Shown here in pieces: positions 1-7,873 of a stretch of 64,000 bases of DNA. Under the pieces are notes generated by a model. That model was not told the DNA's origin and made no database searches. It saw nothing but the letters and a program-made list of their open reading frames with translations. Position 1 is the stretch's first letter, and each line of letters begins with the position of its first letter. This DNA is from Bacteroidales bacterium UBA6851 (GTDB taxonomy: Bacteria; Bacteroidota; Bacteroidia; Bacteroidales; UBA932): the NCBI GenBank assembly GCA_002451795.1, contig DKDJ01000009.1:124001-188000 (forward strand). Reading direction: 5' to 3'. Made by a program: the position numbers and the translations under genes.

Positions 1-310
1 GCCTTCTTAGGGTGTCTGTGAGGGTTTTGAGCTTGGCTAGTGATAATATATCTATGCAAGAGCCAGCTTTTTGGAGTCCGTCCAAGAAAGGTAGTGTGTC
101 GATGTAGCCCGTTGTCGGAAAGTTCTCCTCAAACATGAGAATTAGCCGCATTTCGTCTGTTAGGGCAAGCCTCTGTGCTATGATCTCTTCCTTTGTAGAA
201 AACTCTTCCTCCTCCACTCTCTGTGCAGCATAGTCTGTCATGCAGCGATCTGAGATGGTTTTCCGTATCTTGTCAAATCCAAGTTGTGATTCAAGCCTAT
301 GGTCTTTCAT
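1..310 (-). CDS. mutS2: Endonuclease MutS2, N-terminal part (cut by window edge)
   Basis: Reading leftward from the ATG at 310, the frame stays open to the window edge (103 codons). The translation opens MKDHRLESQLGFDKIR and contains LTDEMRLIL and NFPTTGYIDTLPFL, which match the N-terminal core of the MutS2 family (the LE-x-KLGFDKI opening and the TDEMR...GYIDV segment). MutS2 is a MutS-like ATPase with a C-terminal Smr nuclease domain that acts on branched DNA and on collided ribosomes; the ATPase and Smr regions lie outside the window. The start codon overlaps the dacA stop in an ATGA arrangement, so the two genes are probably translationally coupled. Confidence 0.85.
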   Translation of the reverse strand, partial: MKDHRLESQLGFDKIRKTISDRCMTDYAAQRVEEEEFSTKEEIIAQRLALTDEMRLILMFEENFPTTGYIDTLPFLDGLQKAGSCIDILSLAKLKTLTDTLRR

Positions 311-1101
311 TCGCTTTTCTCCGATAATAGTAGCTTGAGTTTATTGATACTATCTACTGTTTTAATATCTCCGCCTTTGACGTATGATATCTTCCCTGTC
401 TGCTCGCTTACGACGATTACGCTTGCATCGCACTGCTCTGATATTCCCACCGCGGCTTTATGTCTCATTCCGAGTCGCGCCGGCAGGTCTGTCCTCTCCG
501 TAATCGGAAGAGTGCAGCGTGCTGCTATGATGCGGTTGTCACCGATGACCATAGCTCCGTCGTGAAGGGGCGAATTCTTGAAAAAAATATTCATAATCAG
601 CCGACTGCTTATCTCGGCGTCAATGATATCCCCTGTGTCAATGACCGACTGGAGAAGATCTTTGTGCCTTATTATGATAAGCGCTCCAGTTTTCTGTTCG
701 GACATTTCTTGACAGGCCTGGGCGATGGAAGTAACAGACTTGGCATCTACAGACTCGACTTCGGTCTTGACCAAAAGCCGTCTGAGCATTGGCCTCTTTT
801 CGAGCGAGTCCCCTGCGTGTCGGCCGATGTTGTTGAGGAAACGCCTGATTTCCGGCTGAAATATCACTATAATGGCCACAGCGCCCACATCGATGAGGGT
901 GCCGAGGATGGACGATAGCATTTTCATTCCAAGTGCGGAAGACACTATTTGGACGAGCAGAACTATGATGATGGCGATGAAGATATTGATGGCATTAGAA
1001 CCCTTTATCCATCTGAATGCCAGATAGATGATAACTGCCACCATCACGATGTCCAGGAGGTCTGTCAGTGTGAAATTCAGAAAACCAAGCATTCTCGTCA
1101 A
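307..1101 (-). CDS. dacA: Diadenylate cyclase (CdaA/DacA type)
   Basis: 264 aa. Three hydrophobic N-terminal segments (about residues 14-30, 37-57 and 62-82) are followed by a DisA_N/DAC catalytic domain, the layout of membrane-bound CdaA/DacA, which condenses two ATP into cyclic di-AMP. The DGA motif is at residues 181-183 (context LHDGAMVIGDNR). The partner RHR motif reads RHK at 213-215 (GMRHKAAVGISE), a conservative change at a residue that contacts ATP phosphate in characterised enzymes. The gene is transcribed away from rplC and is coupled to mutS2 downstream by a 4-nt overlap. Cyclic di-AMP usually governs osmotic and cell-wall homeostasis. Confidence 0.9.
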   Translation of the reverse strand: MTRMLGFLNFTLTDLLDIVMVAVIIYLAFRWIKGSNAINIFIAIIIVLLVQIVSSALGMKMLSSILGTLIDVGAVAIIVIFQPEIRRFLNNIGRHAGDSLEKRPMLRRLLVKTEVESVDAKSVTSIAQACQEMSEQKTGALIIIRHKDLLQSVIDTGDIIDAEISSRLIMNIFFKNSPLHDGAMVIGDNRIIAARCTLPITERTDLPARLGMRHKAAVGISEQCDASVIVVSEQTGKISYVKGGDIKTVDSINKLKLLLSEKSE

Positions 1102-1154
1102 ATTAATGGCTCAAGCATGGCATATGCGAATGCCCGAGTACGTCATTAGCAAGG

Positions 1155-1162
1155 CAAATTTA
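1155..1162 (-). promoter_or_regulatory. Probable dacA promoter (-7 box)
   Basis: On the minus strand TAAATTTG fits the Bacteroides -7 consensus TAnnTTTG. The element 20 bp upstream reads CTTG (1186-1183), an imperfect match to the -33 TTTG. The box would give a leader of about 45-50 nt before the dacA ATG at 1101. Confidence 0.45.
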
Positions 1163-1194
1163 GTAAGTATTTCAAACAAAATCAAGGTGTTGTA

Positions 1195-1225
1195 TTTGCA
1201 GATTGGGAAAAAAGTCGTATATTTG
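1195..1225 (+). promoter_or_regulatory. Promoter of the rplC ribosomal operon
   Basis: TTTG at 1195-1198 and TATATTTG at 1218-1225 are separated by 19 bp, an exact match to the Bacteroides primary-sigma consensus TTTG-N19-21-TAnnTTTG. It lies 59 bp upstream of the rplC ATG. Its position directly in front of rplC indicates that rplC heads its own transcript rather than being read through from rpsJ. Confidence 0.8.
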
Positions 1226-1229
1226 CAGC

Positions 1230-1244
1230 CCGCAAATTATGCGG
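1230..1244 (+). other. Stem-loop at the predicted 5' end of the rplC transcript
   Basis: CCGCA (1230-1234) and TGCGG (1240-1244) pair perfectly around the 5-nt loop AATTA. The stem begins 4 nt after the -7 box, where transcription should start, so the operon mRNA would begin with a hairpin. A role in mRNA stability or in autogenous control is inference only. Confidence 0.4.
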
Positions 1245-1284
1245 TTACTTATAAAGTATTTATAAACAATTAATTATCAAACCA

Positions 1285-1911
1285 ATGCCTGGATTAATTG
1301 GGAAAAAAATCGGAATGACTTCCGTTTTCGGTGCCGATGGTAAGAATATACCATGCACCGTTATCGAGGCTGGTCCGTGCGTAGTTACGCAGCTCCGTAC
1401 AGTAGAGAAAGATGGTTATGCCGCTGTACAGCTCGCCTATGACGAAACCAACGAAAAGCACACCAGCGCGCCTCTTATGGGGCACTTTAAAAAGGCAGGA
1501 ACCGCTCCTATGCGTAAGCTCGTCGAGTTTAAGGCGGACTTCCAGGGAGAGCTGAAACTCGGTGACAAGTTCACTGTAGCAGACATCTTTACTGAGGATG
1601 TGGCTTATGTTGATGTCATCGGTACCTCTAAGGGTAAAGGATTTCAGGGTGTTGTTCACCGTTATGGATTCGCCGGTGTAGGCGGACAGACACACGGTCA
1701 GCACAACCGTCTCCGTCACCCTGGTTCAATGGGTGCATCATCTTGGCCTTCACGCGTGTTCCCTGGAATGCGTATGGCAGGTCACATGGGTAACGCAAGA
1801 GTGAAGGTGGAGAACCTTCAGGTCGTTAAGGTGATTCCGGAGAACAATCTTATCGTTGTCAAGGGTTCCGTTCCGGGAGCCAAGGGTTCTTATGTAATTT
1901 TGGAGGCTTAA
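1285..1911 (+). CDS. rplC: 50S ribosomal protein L3
   Basis: 208 aa, normal bacterial length. It opens MPGLIGKKIGMTSVF, as L3 does, and carries the family signature segment GVGGQTHGQHNRLRHPGS in the middle of the protein, the loop that reaches towards the peptidyl-transferase centre. L3 is a primary assembly protein of the large subunit. It is the first gene of the cluster here; rpsJ (S10), which normally precedes it, is absent from the 180 bp upstream. The rplD start follows 4 nt after the stop. Confidence 0.97.
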   Translation: MPGLIGKKIGMTSVFGADGKNIPCTVIEAGPCVVTQLRTVEKDGYAAVQLAYDETNEKHTSAPLMGHFKKAGTAPMRKLVEFKADFQGELKLGDKFTVADIFTEDVAYVDVIGTSKGKGFQGVVHRYGFAGVGGQTHGQHNRLRHPGSMGASSWPSRVFPGMRMAGHMGNARVKVENLQVVKVIPENNLIVVKGSVPGAKGSYVILEA

Positions 1912-1915
1912 GAGT

Positions 1916-2545
1916 ATGCAATTACCAGTTTTGAAAATCGACGGAACTCCTTCCGGAAAGAACGTTACTCTTGAGGAAGGCGTATTCGGTATCACTCCGA
2001 ATGATCACGCCATCTATCTCGATGTAGTACAGTATCTCGCCAACCAGCGTCATGGTAATGCCAAGACCAAGGATCGTAGCGAGAATGCTCATAGTACCAA
2101 GAAGCTCGGACGCCAGAAGGGCGGCGGTGGTGCACGTCACGGTAGCCTTAAGTCCAATATCTTCGTGGGCGGTGGTCGCGTATTCGGCCCTCAGCCTCGT
2201 TTCTATCACAGTAAGTTGAACAAGAAGGTTAAAGCCCTCGCACGCAAGTCAGCTCTTTCTTATAAGGCTTCCGAGAATGCGATTATCATGCTTGAGCCTT
2301 TCGTAATGGATGCACCTAAGACTAAGGAACTGCTCAAGATTACAGCCGCTATTAAGGCTGGAGATCGCAAGGTTCTTTATGTGCTTCCAGAGAATTCAAC
2401 CAACATCTATCTTTCATCACGCAACCTTCCTCAGGTAAACGTCACCACAGTTGATGAGATCAGCACCTATACCATCATGAATGCTAAGACTCTTGTTCTT
2501 GTAGATGGTGTTCAGGACGTACTTGCCGAGAGAAACATGCGATAA
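1916..2545 (+). CDS. rplD: 50S ribosomal protein L4
   Basis: 209 aa. The basic extended-loop segment near residues 58-100 (KKLGRQKGGGGARHGSLKS, then GGGRVFGPQPR) is the L4 hallmark; that loop lines the exit tunnel. In E. coli L4 also represses the S10 operon; whether it does so here cannot be read from the sequence. Gap to rplC 4 nt, to rplW 12 nt. Confidence 0.97.
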   Translation: MQLPVLKIDGTPSGKNVTLEEGVFGITPNDHAIYLDVVQYLANQRHGNAKTKDRSENAHSTKKLGRQKGGGGARHGSLKSNIFVGGGRVFGPQPRFYHSKLNKKVKALARKSALSYKASENAIIMLEPFVMDAPKTKELLKITAAIKAGDRKVLYVLPENSTNIYLSSRNLPQVNVTTVDEISTYTIMNAKTLVLVDGVQDVLAERNMR

Positions 2546-2557
2546 ACGACTCAGAAG

Positions 2558-2848
2558 ATGGGAATTATCATTAAGCCAATAGTTACAGAGAAGTTGACGG
2601 CTCAGGGCGAAAAGTTGAACCGTTACGGCTTCATCGTAGATCGTGACGCCAATAAACTTCAAATTAAGGAAGCAGTGGAGAAGATGTTCAATGTCTCCGT
2701 TGCAGATGTTAACACAGTCAATTATCACGGCAAGCGCAAGAGCCGCTATTCCAAGACAGGTATGCTCCGCGGTCGTATGAATCACTTCAAGAAGGCTTAT
2801 GTCACTCTTGCAGGTGAGGATAAGATTGACTTCTACGCTAATATTTAA
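2558..2848 (+). CDS. rplW: 50S ribosomal protein L23
   Basis: 96 aa, with the L23 opening IIKPIVTEKLTAQGE and the segment FIVDRDANKLQIKEAVEKMF. L23 sits at the tunnel exit and forms the docking site for trigger factor and SRP. Standard position between rplD and rplB. Confidence 0.96.
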   Translation: MGIIIKPIVTEKLTAQGEKLNRYGFIVDRDANKLQIKEAVEKMFNVSVADVNTVNYHGKRKSRYSKTGMLRGRMNHFKKAYVTLAGEDKIDFYANI

Positions 2849-2855
2849 GGGAGGT
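2849..2855 (+). promoter_or_regulatory. Strong Shine-Dalgarno site of rplB
   Basis: GGGAGGT lies 7 nt upstream of the rplB ATG. Strong SD sites are rare in this phylum, and most genes in this window lack one. Confidence 0.6.
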
Positions 2856-2862
2856 AAAGACA

Positions 2863-3687
2863 ATGGCAGTAAGAAAATTCAAACCGGTTACCCCCGGTCA
2901 GAGAAATAAAGTGATTAGCACATTTGCCGAGATCACTGCTAAGAAACCTCAGAAATCATTGCTCGAGCCTCTCAAGAGCACAGGCGGACGTAACAATACT
3001 GGTCAGATGACCGTACGTTATGTCGGTGGCGGCCACAAGAGAATGTACCGTATCATCGACTTCCGTCGTGACAAGGACAACTGCCCTGCAACCGTTCTCA
3101 CCATTGAGTACGATCCAAACCGCAGTGCACGTATCGCTCTTGTTCAATATGAGGATGGAGAGAAGAGATATATTATCGCTCCTCAAGGACTCAAGGTAGG
3201 TCAGGTTGTTGCATCAGGTAGCGGGGTTGCTCCTGAACTTGGAAACTGTCTCCCTCTGAGTGAAATTCCTGTAGGTACAGTTGTTCACAACATCGAGCTT
3301 CGTCCTGGTCAGGGTGCTGCTATGGCACGTTCTGCTGGTACATTCGCTCAGCTCGCTGCACGTGAAGGAAACCACGCAGTTCTTCGCCTGCCTTCAGGCG
3401 AGACTCGTATGGTCCTTGTTTCATGCCGTGCGACAGTCGGTGTCGTGTCCAATGCTGACCACAGTCTGGAGAGCCATGGAAAGGCAGGACGCAAGCGTTG
3501 GCTTGGTGTTCGCCCTCACAACAGAGGTGTTGTAATGAACCCAGTTGATCACCCGATGGGTGGTGGTGAAGGCCGTGCATCCGGTGGACATCCACGTTCA
3601 CGTAAGGGATTGCCAGCTAAGGGCTACAAGACACGTAATCCTAAGGCATCTTCAAACAAGTTCATTATTGAAAGAAGAAAGAAATAA
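2863..3687 (+). CDS. rplB: 50S ribosomal protein L2
   Basis: 274 aa. It contains the L2 motifs TGGRNNTGQMTVRYVGGGHKR near residue 42 (quoted in part) and, near the C-terminus, NPVDHPMGGGEGRASGGHPR, which includes the conserved histidine close to the peptidyl-transferase centre. L2 is a core 23S-binding protein needed for subunit association. Preceded by a good SD site; followed after 21 nt by rpsS. Confidence 0.97.
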   Translation: MAVRKFKPVTPGQRNKVISTFAEITAKKPQKSLLEPLKSTGGRNNTGQMTVRYVGGGHKRMYRIIDFRRDKDNCPATVLTIEYDPNRSARIALVQYEDGEKRYIIAPQGLKVGQVVASGSGVAPELGNCLPLSEIPVGTVVHNIELRPGQGAAMARSAGTFAQLAAREGNHAVLRLPSGETRMVLVSCRATVGVVSNADHSLESHGKAGRKRWLGVRPHNRGVVMNPVDHPMGGGEGRASGGHPRSRKGLPAKGYKTRNPKASSNKFIIERRKK

Positions 3688-3708
3688 CAGGAATAAACTT
3701 TAGAGATT

Positions 3709-3981
3709 ATGAGTCGTTCATTAAGAAAAGGTCCATATATCCAGGAAGCTCTGGAGAAAAGAGTTCTTGCTATGAATGATGGTAGCAAGAAGAAGGAAGT
3801 GGTCAAGACCTGGTCACGTGCCAGTATGATCTCTCCTGACTTTATCGGCCATACTATCGCAGTTCATAACGGAAACAAGTTCATCCCTGTTTACGTTACT
3901 GAGCAGATGGTTGGTCACAAGCTCGGCGAGTTCGCCCCTACACGTACATTCAGAGGACATGCAGGTAACAATAAGAAGTAA
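3709..3981 (+). CDS. rpsS: 30S ribosomal protein S19
   Basis: 90 aa, opening MSRSLRKGPYIQEAL, with the family signature GHTIAVHNGNKFIPVYVTE and the C-terminal GEFAPTRTFRGH. S19 lies in the 30S head with S13. The rplV start follows after 5 nt. Confidence 0.97.
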   Translation: MSRSLRKGPYIQEALEKRVLAMNDGSKKKEVVKTWSRASMISPDFIGHTIAVHNGNKFIPVYVTEQMVGHKLGEFAPTRTFRGHAGNNKK

Positions 3982-3986
3982 TCATT

Positions 3987-4403
3987 ATGGGAAAGCGTAA
4001 AAGACTTATGGCTGAGCGCCTCAAGGAGGCGAAGAAGGTTACAGCTGTTGCCAAGCTGAATGATGTGCCTACATCACCTCGTAAGATGCGTCTTGTGGCT
4101 GACACAGTCCGCGGAGTAGAGGTTAACCGTGCTCTCGATCTTTTGAAATTCTCAAAGAGAGAGGCTTCATCTCGTCTGGAGAAGCTCCTTCGCAGTGCAA
4201 TTGCTAACTGGGAGGCCAAGAATCCGGACAAGAGCAGTGAATTGGATAACGGAAACGTATATGTAAAGACCATTATGGTCGATGGTGGTCGTATGCTCAA
4301 GCGCATCCGCCCTTGCCCACAGGGTAGAGCTGGTCGCATCCGCAAGCGTTCCAACCACGTTACCGTCATTCTCGATGTAAAACAACCAGTAGAGAATAAA
4401 TAA
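3987..4403 (+). CDS. rplV: 50S ribosomal protein L22
   Basis: 138 aa. SPRKMRLVADTVRGVEVNRAL and the C-terminal beta-hairpin region RIRPCPQGRAGRIRKRSNHV are L22 hallmarks; the hairpin lines the exit tunnel. About 20 residues longer at the N-terminus (Lys/Arg/Glu-rich) than E. coli L22, which is common in this phylum. One base separates its stop from the rpsC ATG. Confidence 0.96.
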   Translation: MGKRKRLMAERLKEAKKVTAVAKLNDVPTSPRKMRLVADTVRGVEVNRALDLLKFSKREASSRLEKLLRSAIANWEAKNPDKSSELDNGNVYVKTIMVDGGRMLKRIRPCPQGRAGRIRKRSNHVTVILDVKQPVENK

Positions 4404-4404
4404 T

Positions 4405-5157
4405 ATGGGACAGAAAACAAATCCTATCAGCAACAGAATCGGTATCACCCGTGGTTGGGACTCTAACTGGTGCGGTGGTAACTACGCAGAGAAGATCGCT
4501 GAGGACTACGAGATTCGCAAATATCTTGGCAACCGTCTTGCAAAGGCGAGCCTCAGCCGCATCATCATCGAGAGAACCCTCAAGCTCATTACTGTGACCA
4601 TCTATGCTGCACGTCCTGGCTTCATTATCGGAAAGGGCGGCACCGAGGTGGATAAACTTAAGGAAGAGCTTAAGAAGGTAACCAAGAAGGATGTACAAAT
4701 CAATATTTTTGAGGTTAAGCGTCCGGAAGTAGATGCTCACATCGTAGCAGACAGTATTGCTCGTCAGATTGAAGGCCGTGTGTCTTACAGAAGAGCTATC
4801 AAGATGGCAGTCGCCAATACTATGCGTGTGGGTGCTGAGGGCATCAAGGTGCTTATTAGCGGTCGTGTAGGCGGCGCCGAAATGGCACGCAACGAAATGT
4901 TCAAGGAGGGACGTACTCCACTCCACACATTCCGTGCTGACATAGATTACGCTCTTGCAGTAGCAAATACCAAGGTGGGCACTCTCGGAATCAAGGTTTG
5001 GATTTGCAACGGTGAGCGCTATGGAAAGCAGGATCTTACTCCTGCAGCTCTTTCGGCAGCCAATGCACAGGCAGCTGGACAGAACCGTGCCGGCGGACGT
5101 GGTGAGCGTCGCGGTGGTCGTCCTGATCGTCGTCCTCGCAGAGACAACCAAAAGTAA
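4405..5157 (+). CDS. rpsC: 30S ribosomal protein S3
   Basis: 250 aa. It contains the KH domain (RPGFIIGKGGTEVDKLKEEL, about residues 70-89) and the C-terminal S3 signature (VGTLGIKVWICNGE), followed by a basic Arg/Gly-rich tail. S3 forms part of the mRNA entry helicase. In nearly all bacteria rplP follows directly; here the operon ends with a terminator and rplP is 14.1 kb away. Confidence 0.97.
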   Translation: MGQKTNPISNRIGITRGWDSNWCGGNYAEKIAEDYEIRKYLGNRLAKASLSRIIIERTLKLITVTIYAARPGFIIGKGGTEVDKLKEELKKVTKKDVQINIFEVKRPEVDAHIVADSIARQIEGRVSYRRAIKMAVANTMRVGAEGIKVLISGRVGGAEMARNEMFKEGRTPLHTFRADIDYALAVANTKVGTLGIKVWICNGERYGKQDLTPAALSAANAQAAGQNRAGGRGERRGGRPDRRPRRDNQK

Positions 5158-5172
5158 TTCCAATAAAATTGC

Positions 5173-5180
5173 TATATTTG
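5173..5180 (+). promoter_or_regulatory. -7 box fused to the rpsC terminator
   Basis: TATATTTG matches the -7 consensus; no good TTTG is seen 19-21 bp upstream. Only two bases separate it from the terminator stem at 5183. The same geometry recurs at 57227 in front of trxA. It would start the transcript of the TlpA-like gene inside the hairpin. Confidence 0.45.
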
Positions 5181-5182
5181 TG

Positions 5183-5212
5183 CCGGTTCCGCTTTTGCGG
5201 AGCCGGTTTTTT
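5183..5212 (+). terminator. Intrinsic terminator after rpsC
   Basis: A 10-bp stem (CCGGTTCCGC with GCGGAGCCGG, one T-G wobble), a TTTT loop and six T residues. It closes the first half of the split S10 operon. Confidence 0.85.
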
Positions 5213-5241
5213 ATTACTGGTAGTATTAATTATATTTCAAT

Positions 5242-6087
5242 ATGAGAAAAACTATTATTTGTGCCGTTTCAGCCCTTGTTGTTATGGCTGTCGGCTGTAA
5301 GTCGGTTTCTGAGGAGCAGAAGGTGTCTGACTATGAGGCTAAAGTTGAAGCTCTTATGGAGAGTTATCAGACCAAGACGGATGCCATCGTGAATGATTCT
5401 ACACTGACAGACGAGGCACGTCGGGCATCGCTTGAAAGTCTTTATAATGAGACCCTTGAAGAGTATCTTGCAGACGCTAAGTCTGTTATCAAGAAGAACC
5501 CTTCAAGTCCGGTCGCTCTCGTTGCTCTCAAAGAGGTATATTCTTCGCTCGAAGACGCCGAGCTTGAGGAATTCATTGGTATGATTAAGGGAGATGTGGC
5601 TGACACTAGTGCTTTCATTGCATCCCTTAAGGAGGCTCTCGCATCCAAGAAGGCCACGGCAGAAGGACAGATGTTCACCGACTTTACTATAGTTCAGGAC
5701 CCTGACAACGCCGAGACAAGCACAGTCAAGTTCTCTGACTATGTGGGAAATGGGAAGTACGTCCTTGTGGACTTCTGGGCAAGTTGGTGCGGTCCATGCA
5801 AGCGTGAGATTCCTAATATCGCTGCCGTATATGACAAGTACAAAGGGGATGACTTCGATGTTCTGAGCGTCGCTGTATGGGATAAGCCTGAGGATACCAA
5901 AAAGGCTGCTGCCGAGCACGGTGTGGTATGGAATCAGATTATAAACGCACAGAAGATTCCTACTGATATTTATGGAATCGAGGGTATTCCTCATATCATG
6001 CTTGTTGGTCCTGACGGGACTATCGTAAAGCGCGATCTGCGTGGCGAGAACATTGAGAAAGCTGTAGCAGAAGCTCTTGGACGTTAG
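5242..6087 (+). CDS. TlpA-like thioredoxin-fold lipoprotein
   Basis: 281 aa. A lipoprotein signal ends at Cys19 (VMAVGC). Residues about 25-140 are charged and helical, with no family I recognise. Residues about 140-281 form a TlpA/AhpC-type thioredoxin domain with the redox motif WCGPC at 182-186 and the cis-proline loop GIPHIM near residue 246. Such proteins act outside the inner membrane as thiol-disulfide reductants, for example on cytochrome c maturation or misoxidised proteins; the substrate here is unknown. It starts a (+) operon with uvrC and pnuC. The uvrC start lies within its last codons. Confidence 0.85.
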   Translation: MRKTIICAVSALVVMAVGCKSVSEEQKVSDYEAKVEALMESYQTKTDAIVNDSTLTDEARRASLESLYNETLEEYLADAKSVIKKNPSSPVALVALKEVYSSLEDAELEEFIGMIKGDVADTSAFIASLKEALASKKATAEGQMFTDFTIVQDPDNAETSTVKFSDYVGNGKYVLVDFWASWCGPCKREIPNIAAVYDKYKGDDFDVLSVAVWDKPEDTKKAAAEHGVVWNQIINAQKIPTDIYGIEGIPHIMLVGPDGTIVKRDLRGENIEKAVAEALGR

Positions 6088-7873
6088 GAATAAAATAGGA
6101 CTTTTACCTCATTCCCCGGGTGTCTATAGATATTATGACGCTGCGGGGAATGTGATTTATGTAGGAAAGGCTAAAGACCTCAACAAGCGTGTCTCCCAAT
6201 ATTTCGTCCCTGCGGAACGGCTTAATACCAAAACGCGTGTCCTGGTCTCCAAGATAGCTGATCTCCAATATTCTGTGGTGGATAGCGAGGCCGATGCCCT
6301 TTTGCTTGAGAATAACCTTATCAAGCAGTATAAGCCTCGTTACAACATTCTACTTAAGGACTCTAAGACGTATCCGTGGATATGCATTACCTCGGAGGAG
6401 TTTCCTCGCGTGTTTCTGACCCGGCGCGTGCTCCGTAACGGATCAAAGTATTTCGGCCCTTATAGTTCTGTGATGCACGCTAAGACGCTTTTGGAGTTCT
6501 TTCATTCGACATATCCGCTCCGTACCTGTAAATATGCTATCACTTCCGATGCCGTGCTTAGACATAAGTTCAGACCTTGTCTTGAGATGCATATCGGAAG
6601 ATGTGATGGATGCTGTGTTGGTGGTGTCTCCAGAGATCGTTATATGGAGTATATTGACGAGATTACAAGACTTCTGAGCGGGGGAGTGGGTGAGATAATC
6701 CGCAAGTACAAGTCCCTTATGGAGCAAGCCGCTGACAGACTTGAGTTTGAACAGGCGCTTGTGTATAAAACCAAGATGGAAGCCCTTCAGAGTCATTATT
6801 CCAAGTCCATAATTACGGCTTCATCTGATAGGGATATTGACGTATTTGCCCTTGTACAGGACGGTAGTGAGGCTTTCGGAAATTTTTTACGTATCAAAGG
6901 GGGCGCCATCATACAGTCTTTGAATCTTGGGTTTAAACTCAATATTGAGGAGTCCCGAGAGTCTGTGTTGAGTACATTCATAGGGGAGATTGAGTCTAAA
7001 TTCGGTGCCTTGTGCCGCGAGGTAATTGTTCCGTTCCTTCCAGATGTGGAGATGCCTGGAGTGGACTTTAGAATTCCTGTTCGGGGAGATAAACTTGCCC
7101 TTCTTGAACTGAGTGATAAGAATGCTAAGGAGTTCCGGTTCAACTCCCTCAAGCAGAGAGAGCACACTAATCCGGAAGAGTTTCGCTCTGCGGTACTGGA
7201 AGAGTTGAGAAAGGCCCTTGGGATGGAAACCCTTCCTGTGCACATGGAGTGTTTTGATAACTCCAATATTCAGGGTACTAATCCTGTGGCTTCTTGCGTG
7301 GTCTTTCGAAATGCTGAACCATCGAAGAAAGACTATCGTAAATTCAAGATAAAGACGGTCATCGGGGCCAACGACTATGCTTCTATGAAGGAGGTAGTTA
7401 ATCGACGTTACTCCAGAATGCTTGAAGAGGCTCCGGACGATCTGCCGCAACTGATTGTAATAGATGGGGGAAAAGGACAGCTTGACTTCGCATATCAGGC
7501 ACTTTGTGAGCTTGGTATCCAAAACAGGCTCACTGTAATAGGCCTTGCCAAGCGTCTCGAAGAGGTGATACGTGTAGGAGATCCGTATCCTCTGTTTCTT
7601 GACCGCAATTCACAAGCATTGAAAGTCCTTCAGCGAATCAGGGATGAGGCTCATAGGTTCGGAATCACCTTCCATCGATCGCTCCGCAGTAAGGCGGCTG
7701 TACATTCTGCACTTCGGGATATAAAGGGAGTCGGGGAGCAGACGGAGCAGCGTCTTATGATGCATTTTGGCAGCGTGGCAAGGATAATGTCAGCCTCAGA
7801 AGAAGAGCTTTCGGCTCTTGTTGGTCATACTTTGGCAGAAAGAATTAAAACGCAACTAGGAAATGAACAATAG
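6077..7873 (+). CDS. uvrC: Excinuclease ABC subunit C
   Basis: 598 aa. Domains in order: GIY-YIG nuclease (GVYRYYDAAGNVIYVGKAKD, residues about 14-33), a Cys-bearing middle segment, UVR helix pair (about 208-240), the UvrC RNase H-like domain (MECFDNSNIQGT, then IDGGKGQLDFA with a catalytic Asp) and C-terminal helix-hairpin-helix motifs (IKGVGEQTEQRL). UvrC makes both incisions in nucleotide excision repair. The start is TTG, 11 nt inside the upstream gene; no ATG occurs before the GIY domain. The pnuC start overlaps its end by 11 nt. Confidence 0.95.
   Translation: MDVRNKIGLLPHSPGVYRYYDAAGNVIYVGKAKDLNKRVSQYFVPAERLNTKTRVLVSKIADLQYSVVDSEADALLLENNLIKQYKPRYNILLKDSKTYPWICITSEEFPRVFLTRRVLRNGSKYFGPYSSVMHAKTLLEFFHSTYPLRTCKYAITSDAVLRHKFRPCLEMHIGRCDGCCVGGVSRDRYMEYIDEITRLLSGGVGEIIRKYKSLMEQAADRLEFEQALVYKTKMEALQSHYSKSIITASSDRDIDVFALVQDGSEAFGNFLRIKGGAIIQSLNLGFKLNIEESRESVLSTFIGEIESKFGALCREVIVPFLPDVEMPGVDFRIPVRGDKLALLELSDKNAKEFRFNSLKQREHTNPEEFRSAVLEELRKALGMETLPVHMECFDNSNIQGTNPVASCVVFRNAEPSKKDYRKFKIKTVIGANDYASMKEVVNRRYSRMLEEAPDDLPQLIVIDGGKGQLDFAYQALCELGIQNRLTVIGLAKRLEEVIRVGDPYPLFLDRNSQALKVLQRIRDEAHRFGITFHRSLRSKAAVHSALRDIKGVGEQTEQRLMMHFGSVARIMSASEEELSALVGHTLAERIKTQLGNEQ

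Noticed and set aside
299..1273. Several (+) frames opposite dacA and before rplC
   Set aside because: Antisense of a secure diadenylate cyclase gene or crossing the rplC promoter.
4366..5163. Long open frame (265 codons) on the minus strand opposite rpsC
   Set aside because: It is the exact antisense of a certain S3 gene; its translation shows no domain, and codon bias of the (+) gene explains the absence of stops.
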